Assembly: GCA_002719955.1 (NCBI GenBank) | Contig: PBFW01000053.1 | Coordinates: forward strand, 1-64,000 | DNA: 64,000 nucleotides | Source: Deltaproteobacteria bacterium | Lineage (GTDB): Bacteria; Myxococcota_A; UBA9160; UBA4427 | Direction of reading: 5' to 3' | Shown here: positions 39,478-48,723 of the stretch, in pieces | Layout of the letters: each line of letters starts with the position of its first letter | How positions within the stretch are numbered: position 1 is the first letter of the stretch | The notes under the pieces: model-generated | What the model saw: only the letters and a program-made list of their open reading frames with translations | Database searches by the model: none | What the model was told of the DNA's origin: nothing | Program-made: the position numbers and the translations under genes

Positions 39478-40623
39478 TTACGCCCAGAGGCTGATGATAT
39501 GTCCATCGCTTGGATCGAGCGCGCCGCCCAAGACTTCCCGGCAGACTCGTTCGAGCGCTTCGGGGCCAACGTGGCGCTGGATCTTCATCCAGACGTCGCT
39601 GAATGCGGTGAATTCCTTCCAGGAGGCTCCGATCCGTTCCTGTAGACCCCCGGCGCCCCAGTCCTGCGTCCGTTTTGCGATTCGACCGGGTGCAAAAAAG
39701 AACTCGGGTCGCGGCCCCGGCAGCTCACGCGCGCGGGGTTCGGCTTCCCAATGGGTCGCTCCGGCGGTGCAGGAATATTTGAGGTTCTCCCGCAAGCGTT
39801 CGCGAATTCCGCCGATGACTTCGCCGTTGCCCGCCATGTCGATCATGACCGCACCCTCACTCCATACGAGGTCGGGCATCGCGTCGAGTTCGTCGTAGAG
39901 GACGACATCGTCATAGCAGCCGAGCCCCTTCACGAATTCTCGGTTTCGGCCCGAGGTCAGACCGATCACGTTTCCCTGGGCTCGGACCTTGAGCAGGTGG
40001 GCCAACGCGGTCGACGTCTTGCTCGAGGCACTCGTCACGACCGCTGTCGCGACCCCGTAGAAATTCTCGTCGGCGAGAAAATCGTCGACCAGAAACGAGG
40101 TCATGAAGAGGCTGCGCAGAAGGAGGATTTGGTCTTCGCGTTCGACCTCATAGAGCGCGTCGGGACCCACGGTGTCGGGAGCCACATAGTTGTAGCCTCG
40201 GTAGACCGGCACATGGTCCGCTCGATGGGCGGCGCCATCGACCATGTCGAGTTCGTTAGGTTGGGCATCGATCAGGAGGTGCGACTCATCGGGAAGAACC
40301 CGAAGCAGCGCGCACCGACTTCGACATCCGAGTGGTGAGAATCGATGACGTCACCGAAGGCCATGGCCGGGATGCGTCCCCAGCGATCGGGGCGCGGGAA
40401 GAATCCCCAATAGTTCAGCAGATCGCCGGCAGCGGCATAGGGAAAATTATTCGATGTGAGCGCGAAACGATCGACCTTGAAGAGGATCTGGCCGTCGGAG
40501 AGCGCGCTGATCGGTGCGCTCTCCGACGAAACGACAATCGTGAAAATCGTCGCGGTTGACCTGGGAATCGATCGGGCCTTCGGCTGCGGTCGTCGTGTCA
40601 GAAATCTCCGAGCCTCAGGTCAT
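39478..40623 (-). pseudogene. DUF2855 family protein, disrupted by two compensating frameshifts
   Basis: My translation: VNRDDFHDCRF (frame 0) / SDGQILFKVDRFALTSNNFPYAAAGDLLNYWGFFPRPDRWGRIPAMAFGDVIDSHHSDVEVGARCFGFFPMSRTS* (frame 2) / HLLIDAQPNELDMVDGAAHRADHVPVYRGYNY... (frame 0, continuing as the 255-aa track ORF). ATG at 40623 is followed by an in-frame TGA at codon 3. Confidence 0.7.
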
Positions 40624-40648
40624 CGAGTTCTTTCGCATCCCATCTCGA

Positions 40649-41269
40649 TCAGTTCCACAGACACGCGAGTTCTTCCGCCGTCGTCGGCGTCGTGATGCGG
40701 GCCAGGCTGTGTTCGAGCACGGCCTCCGCGTAATCCGGTGGGTAACCCGCCACGCAGTCCTTGACGAGGACGACATGGTAGCCGTGGTTGATCGCCTCGA
40801 TGACGACACCCTGGATACCCACATTCAGGGAAACACCGGTCGCGACGACCGTCTCGACACCGAGGGAGCGGAGTGTCGGGTCGAGATGGGTTCCGATGAA
40901 TGGGGACATGCCATGGAGGCGGACCGAGTCGAGATCGTTCGCGTCGGGGCCGAGTTCCGGGATGACTTCGGTCGTTGCTTCGCCGAGCAGCATATGGTCC
41001 GGGTTCTTGAGGAGTTGATTCACCATCGGCACATTTGCGTAGGAGCCCCGGCGGTCGGTGCGAAAGGCCGCGCGACAGTGGACGACCGGGATTTGCGCGC
41101 TTCGTGCCGCGTCCAACAGGAGTCCGAGGCGTTTCGGGACGCCCTGTGCATCAACGACGTCGGCGAGTGCACGCAGGGCGCTGAGATCGCCGACCACGCC
41201 GCGCTGCATCTCCATGGTCAGGATGGCCGTGCGGCCGGGATTTACCAGTTCTTCGAGTTTGCTCATCAT
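40649..41269 (-). CDS. Cysteine hydrolase (isochorismatase-like)
   Basis: TAILTMEMQRGVVGD, IPVVHCRAAF, VETVVATGVSLNVGIQGVVIEAINHGYHVVLVKDCVAG. Confidence 0.88.
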   Translation of the reverse strand: MMSKLEELVNPGRTAILTMEMQRGVVGDLSALRALADVVDAQGVPKRLGLLLDAARSAQIPVVHCRAAFRTDRRGSYANVPMVNQLLKNPDHMLLGEATTEVIPELGPDANDLDSVRLHGMSPFIGTHLDPTLRSLGVETVVATGVSLNVGIQGVVIEAINHGYHVVLVKDCVAGYPPDYAEAVLEHSLARITTPTTAEELACLWN

Positions 41270-41276
41270 GCGCTCC

Positions 41277-41765
41277 TCAGTTTTCGATTCGCTGCGCAGG
41301 CTCGCCCCCGGCGGGCCGCTCCCCGGTACCGGCTTCGACCCCGTCCATCTCCACACGAATGCGCCGCAGTTTGAGATGAAGGATCCGCCATTCCCCGTCC
41401 GGATCCTTGCGGTATTTCTCTTCGTACCAGCCGAGACCCCAGAGATGCTCAAAAGGGGATCCCTGGGGCCACCAGAGCATGTCCTCCATGGCCCAGGTGC
41501 CCTCGGCCGAATCCGGTCCCGTCAGCTGGATGATCGGTGTATGCCCGTGATGGCAGGTCCTCACTTTCTCCAGGATCGGCGGGAGAAAATCTTTGAAAGT
41601 CTGGCGTCCGTGCAGGATCGGCGTGCCTTCTTCGGTCGTGTCGATCGTGACGTCTTCGCAGAAGACCTCCGCCCATTCGTCCCAGCGCTTCTGGTCCATC
41701 AACAGGAAATAGCGCGCCTTCAGCTGCTTGATCTTCTCGATCTCCACGAGGTCGTCAGGGCTCAT
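41277..41765 (-). CDS. Nuclear transport factor 2 (SnoaL-like) family protein
   Basis: LVEIEKIKQLKARYFLLMDQKRWDEWAEVFCEDVTIDTTEEGTPILHGRQTF. Confidence 0.85.
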   Translation of the reverse strand: MSPDDLVEIEKIKQLKARYFLLMDQKRWDEWAEVFCEDVTIDTTEEGTPILHGRQTFKDFLPPILEKVRTCHHGHTPIIQLTGPDSAEGTWAMEDMLWWPQGSPFEHLWGLGWYEEKYRKDPDGEWRILHLKLRRIRVEMDGVEAGTGERPAGGEPAQRIEN

Positions 41766-42002
41766 CTTCTCTCCTTTGGGTCGGATCATTCTATCCGTCC
41801 CGCGCGGGCGGGGCAGCGCGCGGGAAAGCCCGATCCAGCGTGCGCCAGGAGCGCGTCGATTCGGCGCCCCAGAGTCGTTCGGGGAAGCGCTCTCGAAGAG
41901 GAGTGGGCGCCGGGCCGGACTTGCGGTGGGGTTCCGCGGTCGGAGGGGCCGTAAGTAGTGGATATTCAGTTTCAAAATACCGCCCCGGCTACTGGAGAGG
42001 CA

Positions 42003-42058
42003 TTGACTCGAATGTCAACTTTTTGGGTCCTTGGATGAAATCGACATTGATTTTCAAT
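42003..42058. promoter_or_regulatory. Two inverted repeats upstream of the Bfd-like gene; candidate Fur-type operator
   Basis: TTGACtcgaatGTCAA at 42003-42018 and ATTGAtttTCAAT at 42046-42058 in an AT-richer stretch. Confidence 0.4.
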
Positions 42059-42139
42059 TTCTCCCGCAATAGAATTCAAGCTCTTCCGGACCGGTCCTTC
42101 GCCGGGTCTGGCCGAATCGAATCGATGAGGGAAGCCCCG

Positions 42140-42376
42140 ATGCTCGTTTGTCATTGTCGCGGAATCAGCGACCGCCAGATCCGTCGCCTCGTGAAGGACG
42201 GCGCCAGTTCGACGCGTGACGTCGCGTGCGCGACCGGAGCGGGCATGCGGTGTGGCGGCTGTCGTTCGAACGTGACAAAGGTCGTGAACGAGGCTGTCGA
42301 ACAGGAATTCCGGAAGGCGGGTTCCAGGGTCGCATCCGAGATGCTGCTTCCGCTTTCGATCCCCGTCGAGGGCTGA
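42140..42376 (+). CDS. bfd: Bacterioferritin-associated ferredoxin-like [2Fe-2S] protein
   Basis: MLVCHCRGISDRQIRRLVKDGASSTRDVACATGAGMRCGGCRSNVTKVV: CxC...CxxC Bfd signature. Symbol by family. Confidence 0.8.
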   Translation: MLVCHCRGISDRQIRRLVKDGASSTRDVACATGAGMRCGGCRSNVTKVVNEAVEQEFRKAGSRVASEMLLPLSIPVEG

Positions 42377-42480
42377 ACACCTTTTCCAGAGAGTCCGCGC
42401 GGTGATGGGTTTCGCTCATTTCGCTTCGAGGCCGCACCGACCCGCTCGGGATGGGGTTCCGCTGTGGGGTCGTTCGCAGA

Positions 42481-43239
42481 TCAGGCGCGTCGGTTGCGGG
42501 GGCGATTCGTGAGTGAGGACTCGGGTCTCGAATCGGCGGTCGATTCGGATTCCTGTTCGGTCCTCCAGTGCAGCCAGGATCGCAGGCTCGAGAGTCGGCC
42601 GGGGCCGTGATGTTCTTCGAGACCGATGGCCCATTGTACGGCCTCGATCAACAGATCGGTCGAGAGGCCGAAGACGCTTCCCTCATCCCAGCGCAGCGTC
42701 GAGTTGTAGTAGAGATCGTCGCCGATCCTGGCTTCCTCGCGTGTGAAGACGTCGGGGTCAAAGAGGGCCGACACACTTGGTGTGTGAATCGCTTCGACTT
42801 CGGCGGGGTTCGCCGTGAAGGTCGGTCGAGTATCGAGCCAGCCCACGACGGGGACGAGAAGATGCCCCGCACCGCTCCAGGCATCGTCGAGGCGACCGAG
42901 CACCTCGACTCGATTGCGTGGAATTCCAACCTCCTCTTCGGTTTCGCGCAACGCGCCCGTGACCCAGTCTTCGCCGTCTTCGAGACGACCGCCTGGGAAG
43001 GACATCTGCCCGGGATGCCCGCGCAGGGTCGCCGCCCGTTTGGTCAGGAGCACGCGTAGATCCCGGTCCTGCCGCCAGAAACAGAGCAGCACGCTCGAGC
43101 GCTTGAAATGCTCGGGGACGTCATCGGCCGGAAATAGGAAGGGCTCGCGGGCTCCGATTCTGCGAAGGCGTGTCTCGAAACAGGCCGCATCGAAGCGATG
43201 CGGAAAAGGGTGGGGTGGATTGGGGGATTGGGAGACCAA
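42481..43239 (-). CDS. NUDIX hydrolase, CoA pyrophosphatase-like
   Basis: LLTKRAATLRGHPGQMSFPGGRLEDGEDWVTGALRETEEEVGI (Nudix box with upstream LRxHxGQxxFPGG). Confidence 0.9.
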   Translation of the reverse strand: MVSQSPNPPHPFPHRFDAACFETRLRRIGAREPFLFPADDVPEHFKRSSVLLCFWRQDRDLRVLLTKRAATLRGHPGQMSFPGGRLEDGEDWVTGALRETEEEVGIPRNRVEVLGRLDDAWSGAGHLLVPVVGWLDTRPTFTANPAEVEAIHTPSVSALFDPDVFTREEARIGDDLYYNSTLRWDEGSVFGLSTDLLIEAVQWAIGLEEHHGPGRLSSLRSWLHWRTEQESESTADSRPESSLTNRPRNRRA

Positions 43240-43322
43240 CGCTCAGTCCGCCGGGTCCCTTGGCTCCGAAGAGGACTCGTGCTTCTGCTGCGCGTCGTCG
43301 GTGTTTCTCGATCTTCGATCCA

Positions 43323-44381
43323 TCATTCGAATCCGAGGCTCTTCATGTCGACGATGTTGCGCAACGCCTCCCCGCGAAGAAAGCGCTGGAGGTTGTCGTA
43401 GAAGAGTTCGAAGACGTCGTCCATGTAGCGGTCGACGGCGACCGAGGAGTGCGCCGAGACGTAGACATTCGGAATATCCCAGAGTGGGCTGGAGGGATCG
43501 AGGGGTTCCGGGTCGAAGACATCGAGCACGGCCGCAGCCAGCGGCTCCTCGCGCATGACTCGGACGAGTTCGGTTTCGTCCACCAGCGTTCCGCGCGCGA
43601 CGTTCACCAGGATCGCATGCCGTGGCATCGCTGCGAGGGCGGCCGCATCGATCAGGTGGTGGGTTTCCGCGGTCGCCGGTGCGGCGACGATCACGGCGTC
43701 GGATTGAGCGAGCAGTTCGTGGAGTCGATCGGTCGAGAAGAGCTCGTCCACCTCCTCGGCGGAATCGCCGGGGCGTGCGCTTCGTTTCAAGCCGAGGGTG
43801 CGGCAGCCGAGCGCTCGGGCGCGAGAGGCGACGGCCTTGCCGATGCCTCCGAGCCCGACGATTCCGATCGTCGACCCAGAGAAGGTTCGGCCATAACTGC
43901 GCTCGAATCGGTGGCCCTGCTGGAACTCGTCGGCTTCGCGAAAACGCTTCCAGACCTGGAGCAGCCGGCCGATCACCCATTCGGACATCGAGCCCGCACT
44001 CACTCCAGAACAATTCGTGAGGACGACACGATCCTGTGCGACGCCCGCGGTCGAGAACTGTTCGACTCCCGCGCCCGCGCCCTGAATCCAGCGCAGGTTC
44101 GGGGCCCGCTCGGAGAGTCGATCCGGTGTGTGGAGCGTCGTCAAAACATGGGCTTGCGCGAGGACGGCCTCGCGCTCCGCGGCGACGGAGGTCGCCCAGG
44201 AGGGAGGCTCCGTGTGGGGATGGCCGGCGGGCTCGGTCGCCCAATCGGCTTCGGGATCGATTGGCAACACGCTTGCTTCGACTCCGCCGAGCGCTGCGAG
44301 GCGCTCGAGGTATTTTTCCTGGGCGAAAGGGGGGAAGCCCAGACAGACCCGCATCGGGTGCCGCCCTGATTCATCACTCAT
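43323..44381 (-). CDS. D-2-hydroxyacid dehydrogenase family protein
   Basis: GSTIGIVGLGGIGKAVASRARALGCRTLGLKRS, ILVNVARGTLVDETELVRVMREEPLAAAVLDVFDPEPL. Start MSDESGRHPM. Confidence 0.92.
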   Translation of the reverse strand: MSDESGRHPMRVCLGFPPFAQEKYLERLAALGGVEASVLPIDPEADWATEPAGHPHTEPPSWATSVAAEREAVLAQAHVLTTLHTPDRLSERAPNLRWIQGAGAGVEQFSTAGVAQDRVVLTNCSGVSAGSMSEWVIGRLLQVWKRFREADEFQQGHRFERSYGRTFSGSTIGIVGLGGIGKAVASRARALGCRTLGLKRSARPGDSAEEVDELFSTDRLHELLAQSDAVIVAAPATAETHHLIDAAALAAMPRHAILVNVARGTLVDETELVRVMREEPLAAAVLDVFDPEPLDPSSPLWDIPNVYVSAHSSVAVDRYMDDVFELFYDNLQRFLRGEALRNIVDMKSLGFE

Positions 44382-44645
44382 CTTGATCCCGCTCCGCGGC
44401 TCGGTCCGTTCACAGCCTCGGGTGCCAGCCGCCAGCGCCCCGGTTGTCGTGCCAGGAAGGCGCGTGCGCTGAGTGTCGCCGCTTTTGTGGGTGAGTTCAA
44501 ACGCTCTCACCCGAGCAGGGGGGAAACGAAGGGCGTGCTATTTTTCGCGCGTGCGAAGACCTGGAGCCTCTTGAGAAATCAATTGGCCCTTATCAGGGAA
44601 AGACCGGATCGACAGGCGGCGTAGATGCCGGAAAAGTGGGAGGGT

Positions 44646-44749
44646 GCGTGCCGGATGCTCGGGCCACGTGGGTGACGGGCCCGGGGAGCCGATCTCTTCA
44701 CGATCGCGGTGGCTAGGCACGCGAGACATATTCCTTCTCGATGAAGGAA
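44646..44749 (+). promoter_or_regulatory. Candidate structured 5' leader of the small zinc-ribbon gene
   Basis: GCGTGCC (44646-44652) complements GGCACGC (44716-44722), enclosing CGGGCC...GGCCCG (44660-44665/44678-44683) and a GATC-based hairpin; then perfect TTCCTTC-tcgat-GAAGGAA (44731-44749) ending 11 nt before the ATG. Confidence 0.4.
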
Positions 44750-44760
44750 AGGGGGTGATC

Positions 44761-44925
44761 ATGGGAAAGGCCTGCGCTTGGTGCGGAACCGTATTGCAAA
44801 CGATTCTGAGACCCAGCATCAGCACGATGAGCAATTCGCTCTGTCAGGGTTGTCTCGAGGAACTCCAATCCGCGCTCTCGACCAGTGGTCTGCGCGGGAG
44901 AGAAACGAAGCCTAGACTCAACTAG
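44761..44925 (+). CDS. Small zinc-ribbon-like protein (54 aa)
   Basis: MGKACAWCGTVLQTILRPSISTMSNSLCQGCLEELQ: CxxC...CxxC; purine-rich SD AAGGAAAGGGGG upstream. Confidence 0.6.
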   Translation: MGKACAWCGTVLQTILRPSISTMSNSLCQGCLEELQSALSTSGLRGRETKPRLN

Positions 44926-45071
44926 CCAGACCCCGACGAGATCGATCCGAGCCTGGAGCGTCTCGCTAGGAGCGAGCTGAGGCGCGGCACCTTTCATGGA
45001 TTCCGGCGGATCCGCTTGCGCCAATCACTCTTGCGTGCGCGCGTGGCGAAAGGCGTGAGGAATAGACGCGG

Positions 45072-45941
45072 ATGAAGTTCTGGCAGTCGATCACCTGGGC
45101 CGAGACCGACCAGCTCTGCGAGGTTGCTCTTTTTGCGGACGAGCTCGGCTTCGGGGGGATCATCGGCGCCGATCACGCGCTCTATCCGAGAACGATGACG
45201 CCCAACTATCCCTACTCGGAGTCAGGCTACCCGCCCCAGACCGCCGAGAGCGAATATCCTGACATGTGGACGAGTACGGCGGCGATGGCTGCGGTGACGA
45301 CGCGGCTGCGCTTCGTTTGTGGGGTCTACGTGTTGCCGCTTCGTGATCCGATCGAGGTCGCGAAGCAGGCGGCGACCCTGTCCATCCTCTCCCAGGGGCG
45401 CTTCGTGCTGGGCGTCGGTGTTGGATGGATGAAGGAAGAGTTCGACATCTATGGCGTCGACTTTGCCAGCCGAGGCCGGCGGATGGATGAGATGATCGCG
45501 GTCTTGCAGGGGCTGTGGAGCGGTGACTATTTCGAGTTCCACGGGGAGTTCTTCGACTTCGACCCGATCGTGGTGAGCCCGAAGCCGAGCCACCCGATTC
45601 CGATCTACTTCGGTGGAACGGCCCCCGTCGCTCTACGCCGAACGGCTCGAGTCGGGGACGGCTGGATCGGGGCCGGGAACCAGCCAGAGGATGTGCCGGG
45701 TGTGCTGGCGGAGATCGCCCGGCTGCGTGTGGAAGCGGGGCGTAGTGATCAGCCCTTCGATTCGTTGGTCGGGGTCTATGCGGATCCCGATGTCGATCTC
45801 TTTCGCAGACTGGAGGACGAGGGAATGACGTCGGGGATTCATCTGCCCTTCTGGTTTGCCTTCGACGGTCCGTCGACCCTCGATCAGAAGAAGGCGCTGA
45901 TGGAACGATTTGCCGAGGATATTCTTCGGCATTTCAACTGA
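45072..45941 (+). CDS. LLM class F420-dependent oxidoreductase
   Basis: MKFWQSITWAETDQLCEVALFADELGFGGIIGADHALYP...LRFVCGVYVLPLRDPIEVAKQAATLSILSQGRFVLGVGVGWMKEEFDIYG. Confidence 0.92.
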   Translation: MKFWQSITWAETDQLCEVALFADELGFGGIIGADHALYPRTMTPNYPYSESGYPPQTAESEYPDMWTSTAAMAAVTTRLRFVCGVYVLPLRDPIEVAKQAATLSILSQGRFVLGVGVGWMKEEFDIYGVDFASRGRRMDEMIAVLQGLWSGDYFEFHGEFFDFDPIVVSPKPSHPIPIYFGGTAPVALRRTARVGDGWIGAGNQPEDVPGVLAEIARLRVEAGRSDQPFDSLVGVYADPDVDLFRRLEDEGMTSGIHLPFWFAFDGPSTLDQKKALMERFAEDILRHFN

Positions 45942-46107
45942 GATCCGATCGGATTCCCACTCGCGGCGTTCCGACCGAAAGGGAGCGATCGGCTTCGTCG
46001 GTGTTCGCGAATGCGATTTTCATGACGGGCTTCTCTAAGTCAGCTCAAGGCTGTCAAAGACCGTCGCCTGTGGACGTGTTGCGAAGGGCAGGAGACATCG
46101 CAGCCGA

Positions 46108-47598
46108 TCAGTCTGCCGCCGCCACGCTCCTTCCGGCCATTCGGCCAAAAAAACTGCTTCCGCCAATAGAGAGGCCGCTCGCATAATGGCTACCCGACCG
46201 GGTGAGGCCCGCCGACGTGCGGCCCGCGGCGTAGAGACCCTCGACGATTTGTCCATCGACTGTCAGCACTTCACCCGTAGGCCTCGTGTCGAGTCCACCC
46301 AATGTGAATGCGGCCCACACGCTATTGCCAACGGAGAGGTCGAGTGCGGCAAAGGGTGGGTGATCAAGCGGCGTGACGTATTTCTTTGCCTTGTGAAAGA
46401 CGGGATCGACACCCTCTGCGGCGAAGCGGTTATAGGACGCGAATGTGTGGACGAGTTGTCCTTCGGACATGCCGAGAGATTTTTCCAGATCTTCGATCGT
46501 CTCTTCGACCGCGACGATCTTGTAGCCGCCCATTGATTGTCCATAGGTATCGTCGTCGACGATCAAGAAAGCCGTTCCACCCGCCTTCTTCTTGATCGCG
46601 TCGGTCACGCGGCCGTGATAGCAGTCTTCGTTGATGAAACGCTGGCCATGTTTGTTGACGACCAACCCCTTGATGTGGCCGACGGGCGGGAAGAAGGGTG
46701 TCGTCATGAGTCCCTCGCTCATGTTGATCGCGGCACCGCCGACACCCATTCCCATCCGAATTCCGCTGCCGTCACATCCGTCGCTTCCGATCGGGTAATT
46801 GCAGTCCGCGAGATCTGGTGCGAATTGCTCGACCATTGGGCGATTCATGATGAAGCCGCCCGTCGTGAGGACCACACCTCGTCGCGCACGAATCGCGACG
46901 TCTTCGTCCTCGACTCTGGCGATCACACCAACGATGCGCCCCGTATCGCTTCTGATCAGTGTCTGCACGCGGGACTCGTTCTGGATCGTGCCACCCAGCG
47001 CGCCGAAGGTAGTGATCATCTTCTCGATGATATGGCCCCCCGCACTGCCTTCCTTCTTGGGTTTGTGGCCGCGGGGAACGGGGGTCGCTTCTTCGGAGAA
47101 TGGATAGGCCTGCTCGTTGCCGGAGTAGATCAGGCAATCGTCTGTGGGGGGGAAGATGACTTTCTCATCGTAGTAGGTGTCCTTGAACTCGATGCCGAGG
47201 CTCTCGAAGAATGCGAAATGTTCGAGGCTATTCTCGCAATAGAGCCGGACCTTTTCGGGATCGGCGGTCGGGCCTGCTGCCCCCTTCATGTGGGCGTGCA
47301 TGTTCTCCAGCGTGTCCTCGAAGCCCGCAGCCTTCTGGACGCGCGTGCCCCCACCGAAATAGATCGTTCCTTCGGACAGGGCCGTCGCGCCACCGCCGCG
47401 CGTCGCGCGCTCGAGGATCAGCGTCGAGGCGCCTGCGCGCACCGCCTCGATGGCGGCTGCACCGCCCGCAACGCCGAATCCGACGACGACCACGTCGAAC
47501 TCTCCCCACCAGGAGTCGATCGAAGCGAGCGAGCGAGGCTCGGAGGGGAGCGGGTCGTGATTGGAGGAAGTGGGGCTCTCGGGCATGGGGTCGTCCAT
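46108..47598 (-). CDS. FAD-dependent oxidoreductase (fumarate reductase/KstD-like FAD_binding_2)
   Basis: FDVVVVGFGVAGGAAAIEAVRAGASTLILERATRGGGATALSEG; GEVLTVDGQIVEGLYAAGRTSAGLTRSGSHYASGLSIGGSSFFGRMAG. Confidence 0.92.
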   Translation of the reverse strand: MDDPMPESPTSSNHDPLPSEPRSLASIDSWWGEFDVVVVGFGVAGGAAAIEAVRAGASTLILERATRGGGATALSEGTIYFGGGTRVQKAAGFEDTLENMHAHMKGAAGPTADPEKVRLYCENSLEHFAFFESLGIEFKDTYYDEKVIFPPTDDCLIYSGNEQAYPFSEEATPVPRGHKPKKEGSAGGHIIEKMITTFGALGGTIQNESRVQTLIRSDTGRIVGVIARVEDEDVAIRARRGVVLTTGGFIMNRPMVEQFAPDLADCNYPIGSDGCDGSGIRMGMGVGGAAINMSEGLMTTPFFPPVGHIKGLVVNKHGQRFINEDCYHGRVTDAIKKKAGGTAFLIVDDDTYGQSMGGYKIVAVEETIEDLEKSLGMSEGQLVHTFASYNRFAAEGVDPVFHKAKKYVTPLDHPPFAALDLSVGNSVWAAFTLGGLDTRPTGEVLTVDGQIVEGLYAAGRTSAGLTRSGSHYASGLSIGGSSFFGRMAGRSVAAAD

Positions 47599-47750
47599 TG
47601 CAGGTTTGCTCGGGAGCGCCGTAGCGTAGCGGCTCGAAACCTCCGTTTCAGACGACGTCCCGATGCGCCCGCCATCCGATCCTGCGCGCGCATGGCCGGT
47701 CGCTGAGAGGATCTCGTCGCGCGGGATCGTTTGGAGGCCCCCCCTCGTCT

Positions 47751-47778
47751 AATGGTATAAAGTACCATTTACAAATGG
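47751..47778. promoter_or_regulatory. Overlapping inverted repeats, candidate operator in the divergent promoter region
   Basis: AATGGTA-taaag-TACCATT (47751-47769) overlapping CCATTT-ac-AAATGG (47765-47778). Confidence 0.5.
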
Positions 47779-47873
47779 ACGATTCGATCGACGATGCCTC
47801 GATTGGGCGGGCGGCCCCGATTGGCCGTGCCGCGGAGCCGGCCTCATCCCCGCGAAAGGAGTTTCGGATTTCG

Positions 47874-48674
47874 ATGCGCCCCCGCCCCAAGCCTGCTCGA
47901 TTCCAGTCCCTCGGTGTGGCACTCGTCGTGGGGTGGGTGTGCGCCTCGTTGGTTCGAGCGGAGGAGCGGCAAGAAATCCCGCCGAGTTTCTGGGACTCGG
48001 TCTTCTGGACCTATACCGCCGGCTTCGATTTCAGCCGGGGCGATTACGGTCTGGCTCGGAATTCGACCCTCTTCTACATGCCGCTCGGCGTGATCGCCGA
48101 CTACGATCGTTTTCGAGTGCAGGCCGTCGTCCCCTTCATCGTGAGCGATGGGCCGACGTCGGTTCTATTGGATATGGCTCCCATGCCTCTCGAGTCGGAA
48201 ACGAACTCGGGTGTCGGAGAAATGTTGGTCTCGGCCAGTTATGTCCTGGATCCCTTTGCCTCGGGGCTTCCGCTGGTCGAATTGGGAGTGCAGCTGACGG
48301 TGCCCACGCGATCGAAGAACGAACTCGGTACCGGTGGCTGGGGATTCGCGACACGCATCGACTGCTTCCGGGAATGGGGGCCGGTCACCCCCTTCACGTC
48401 GTTTGGGCGAAAATTTTATACGAGTGATTCTCTCGACGACCGCTTCTTTGCGTCGGTGGGGGCGAGCGTCGAGCTCACGGATCTCGTGGCGGCGGGTGTC
48501 TCCTACGACTGGCTCGAGGAGACTTCCGGTGCGACACCCGATGCGCACGAGATCGTCCCCTTTCTTGTTCTCGCAGGGTCGAAGCGGTGGTCGTTTGGAC
48601 CCTATGGCGTCATTGGTCTTTCGGACGCGTCGCCAGATTATGGCGTCGGTCTGAGCGTGAGCTTTGCACCATGA
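47874..48674 (+). CDS. Predicted outer-membrane beta-barrel protein
   Basis: Signal peptide MRPRPKPARFQSLGVALVVGWVCASLVRA from the internal ATG; alternating amphipathic strands throughout; C-terminus YGVGLSVSFAP. Confidence 0.65.
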   Translation: MRPRPKPARFQSLGVALVVGWVCASLVRAEERQEIPPSFWDSVFWTYTAGFDFSRGDYGLARNSTLFYMPLGVIADYDRFRVQAVVPFIVSDGPTSVLLDMAPMPLESETNSGVGEMLVSASYVLDPFASGLPLVELGVQLTVPTRSKNELGTGGWGFATRIDCFREWGPVTPFTSFGRKFYTSDSLDDRFFASVGASVELTDLVAAGVSYDWLEETSGATPDAHEIVPFLVLAGSKRWSFGPYGVIGLSDASPDYGVGLSVSFAP

Positions 48675-48723
48675 TGAGATGGAAGAGTCGGCACTTGTTG
48701 CTCGCGCTGAAAGGAAGGGTCCG

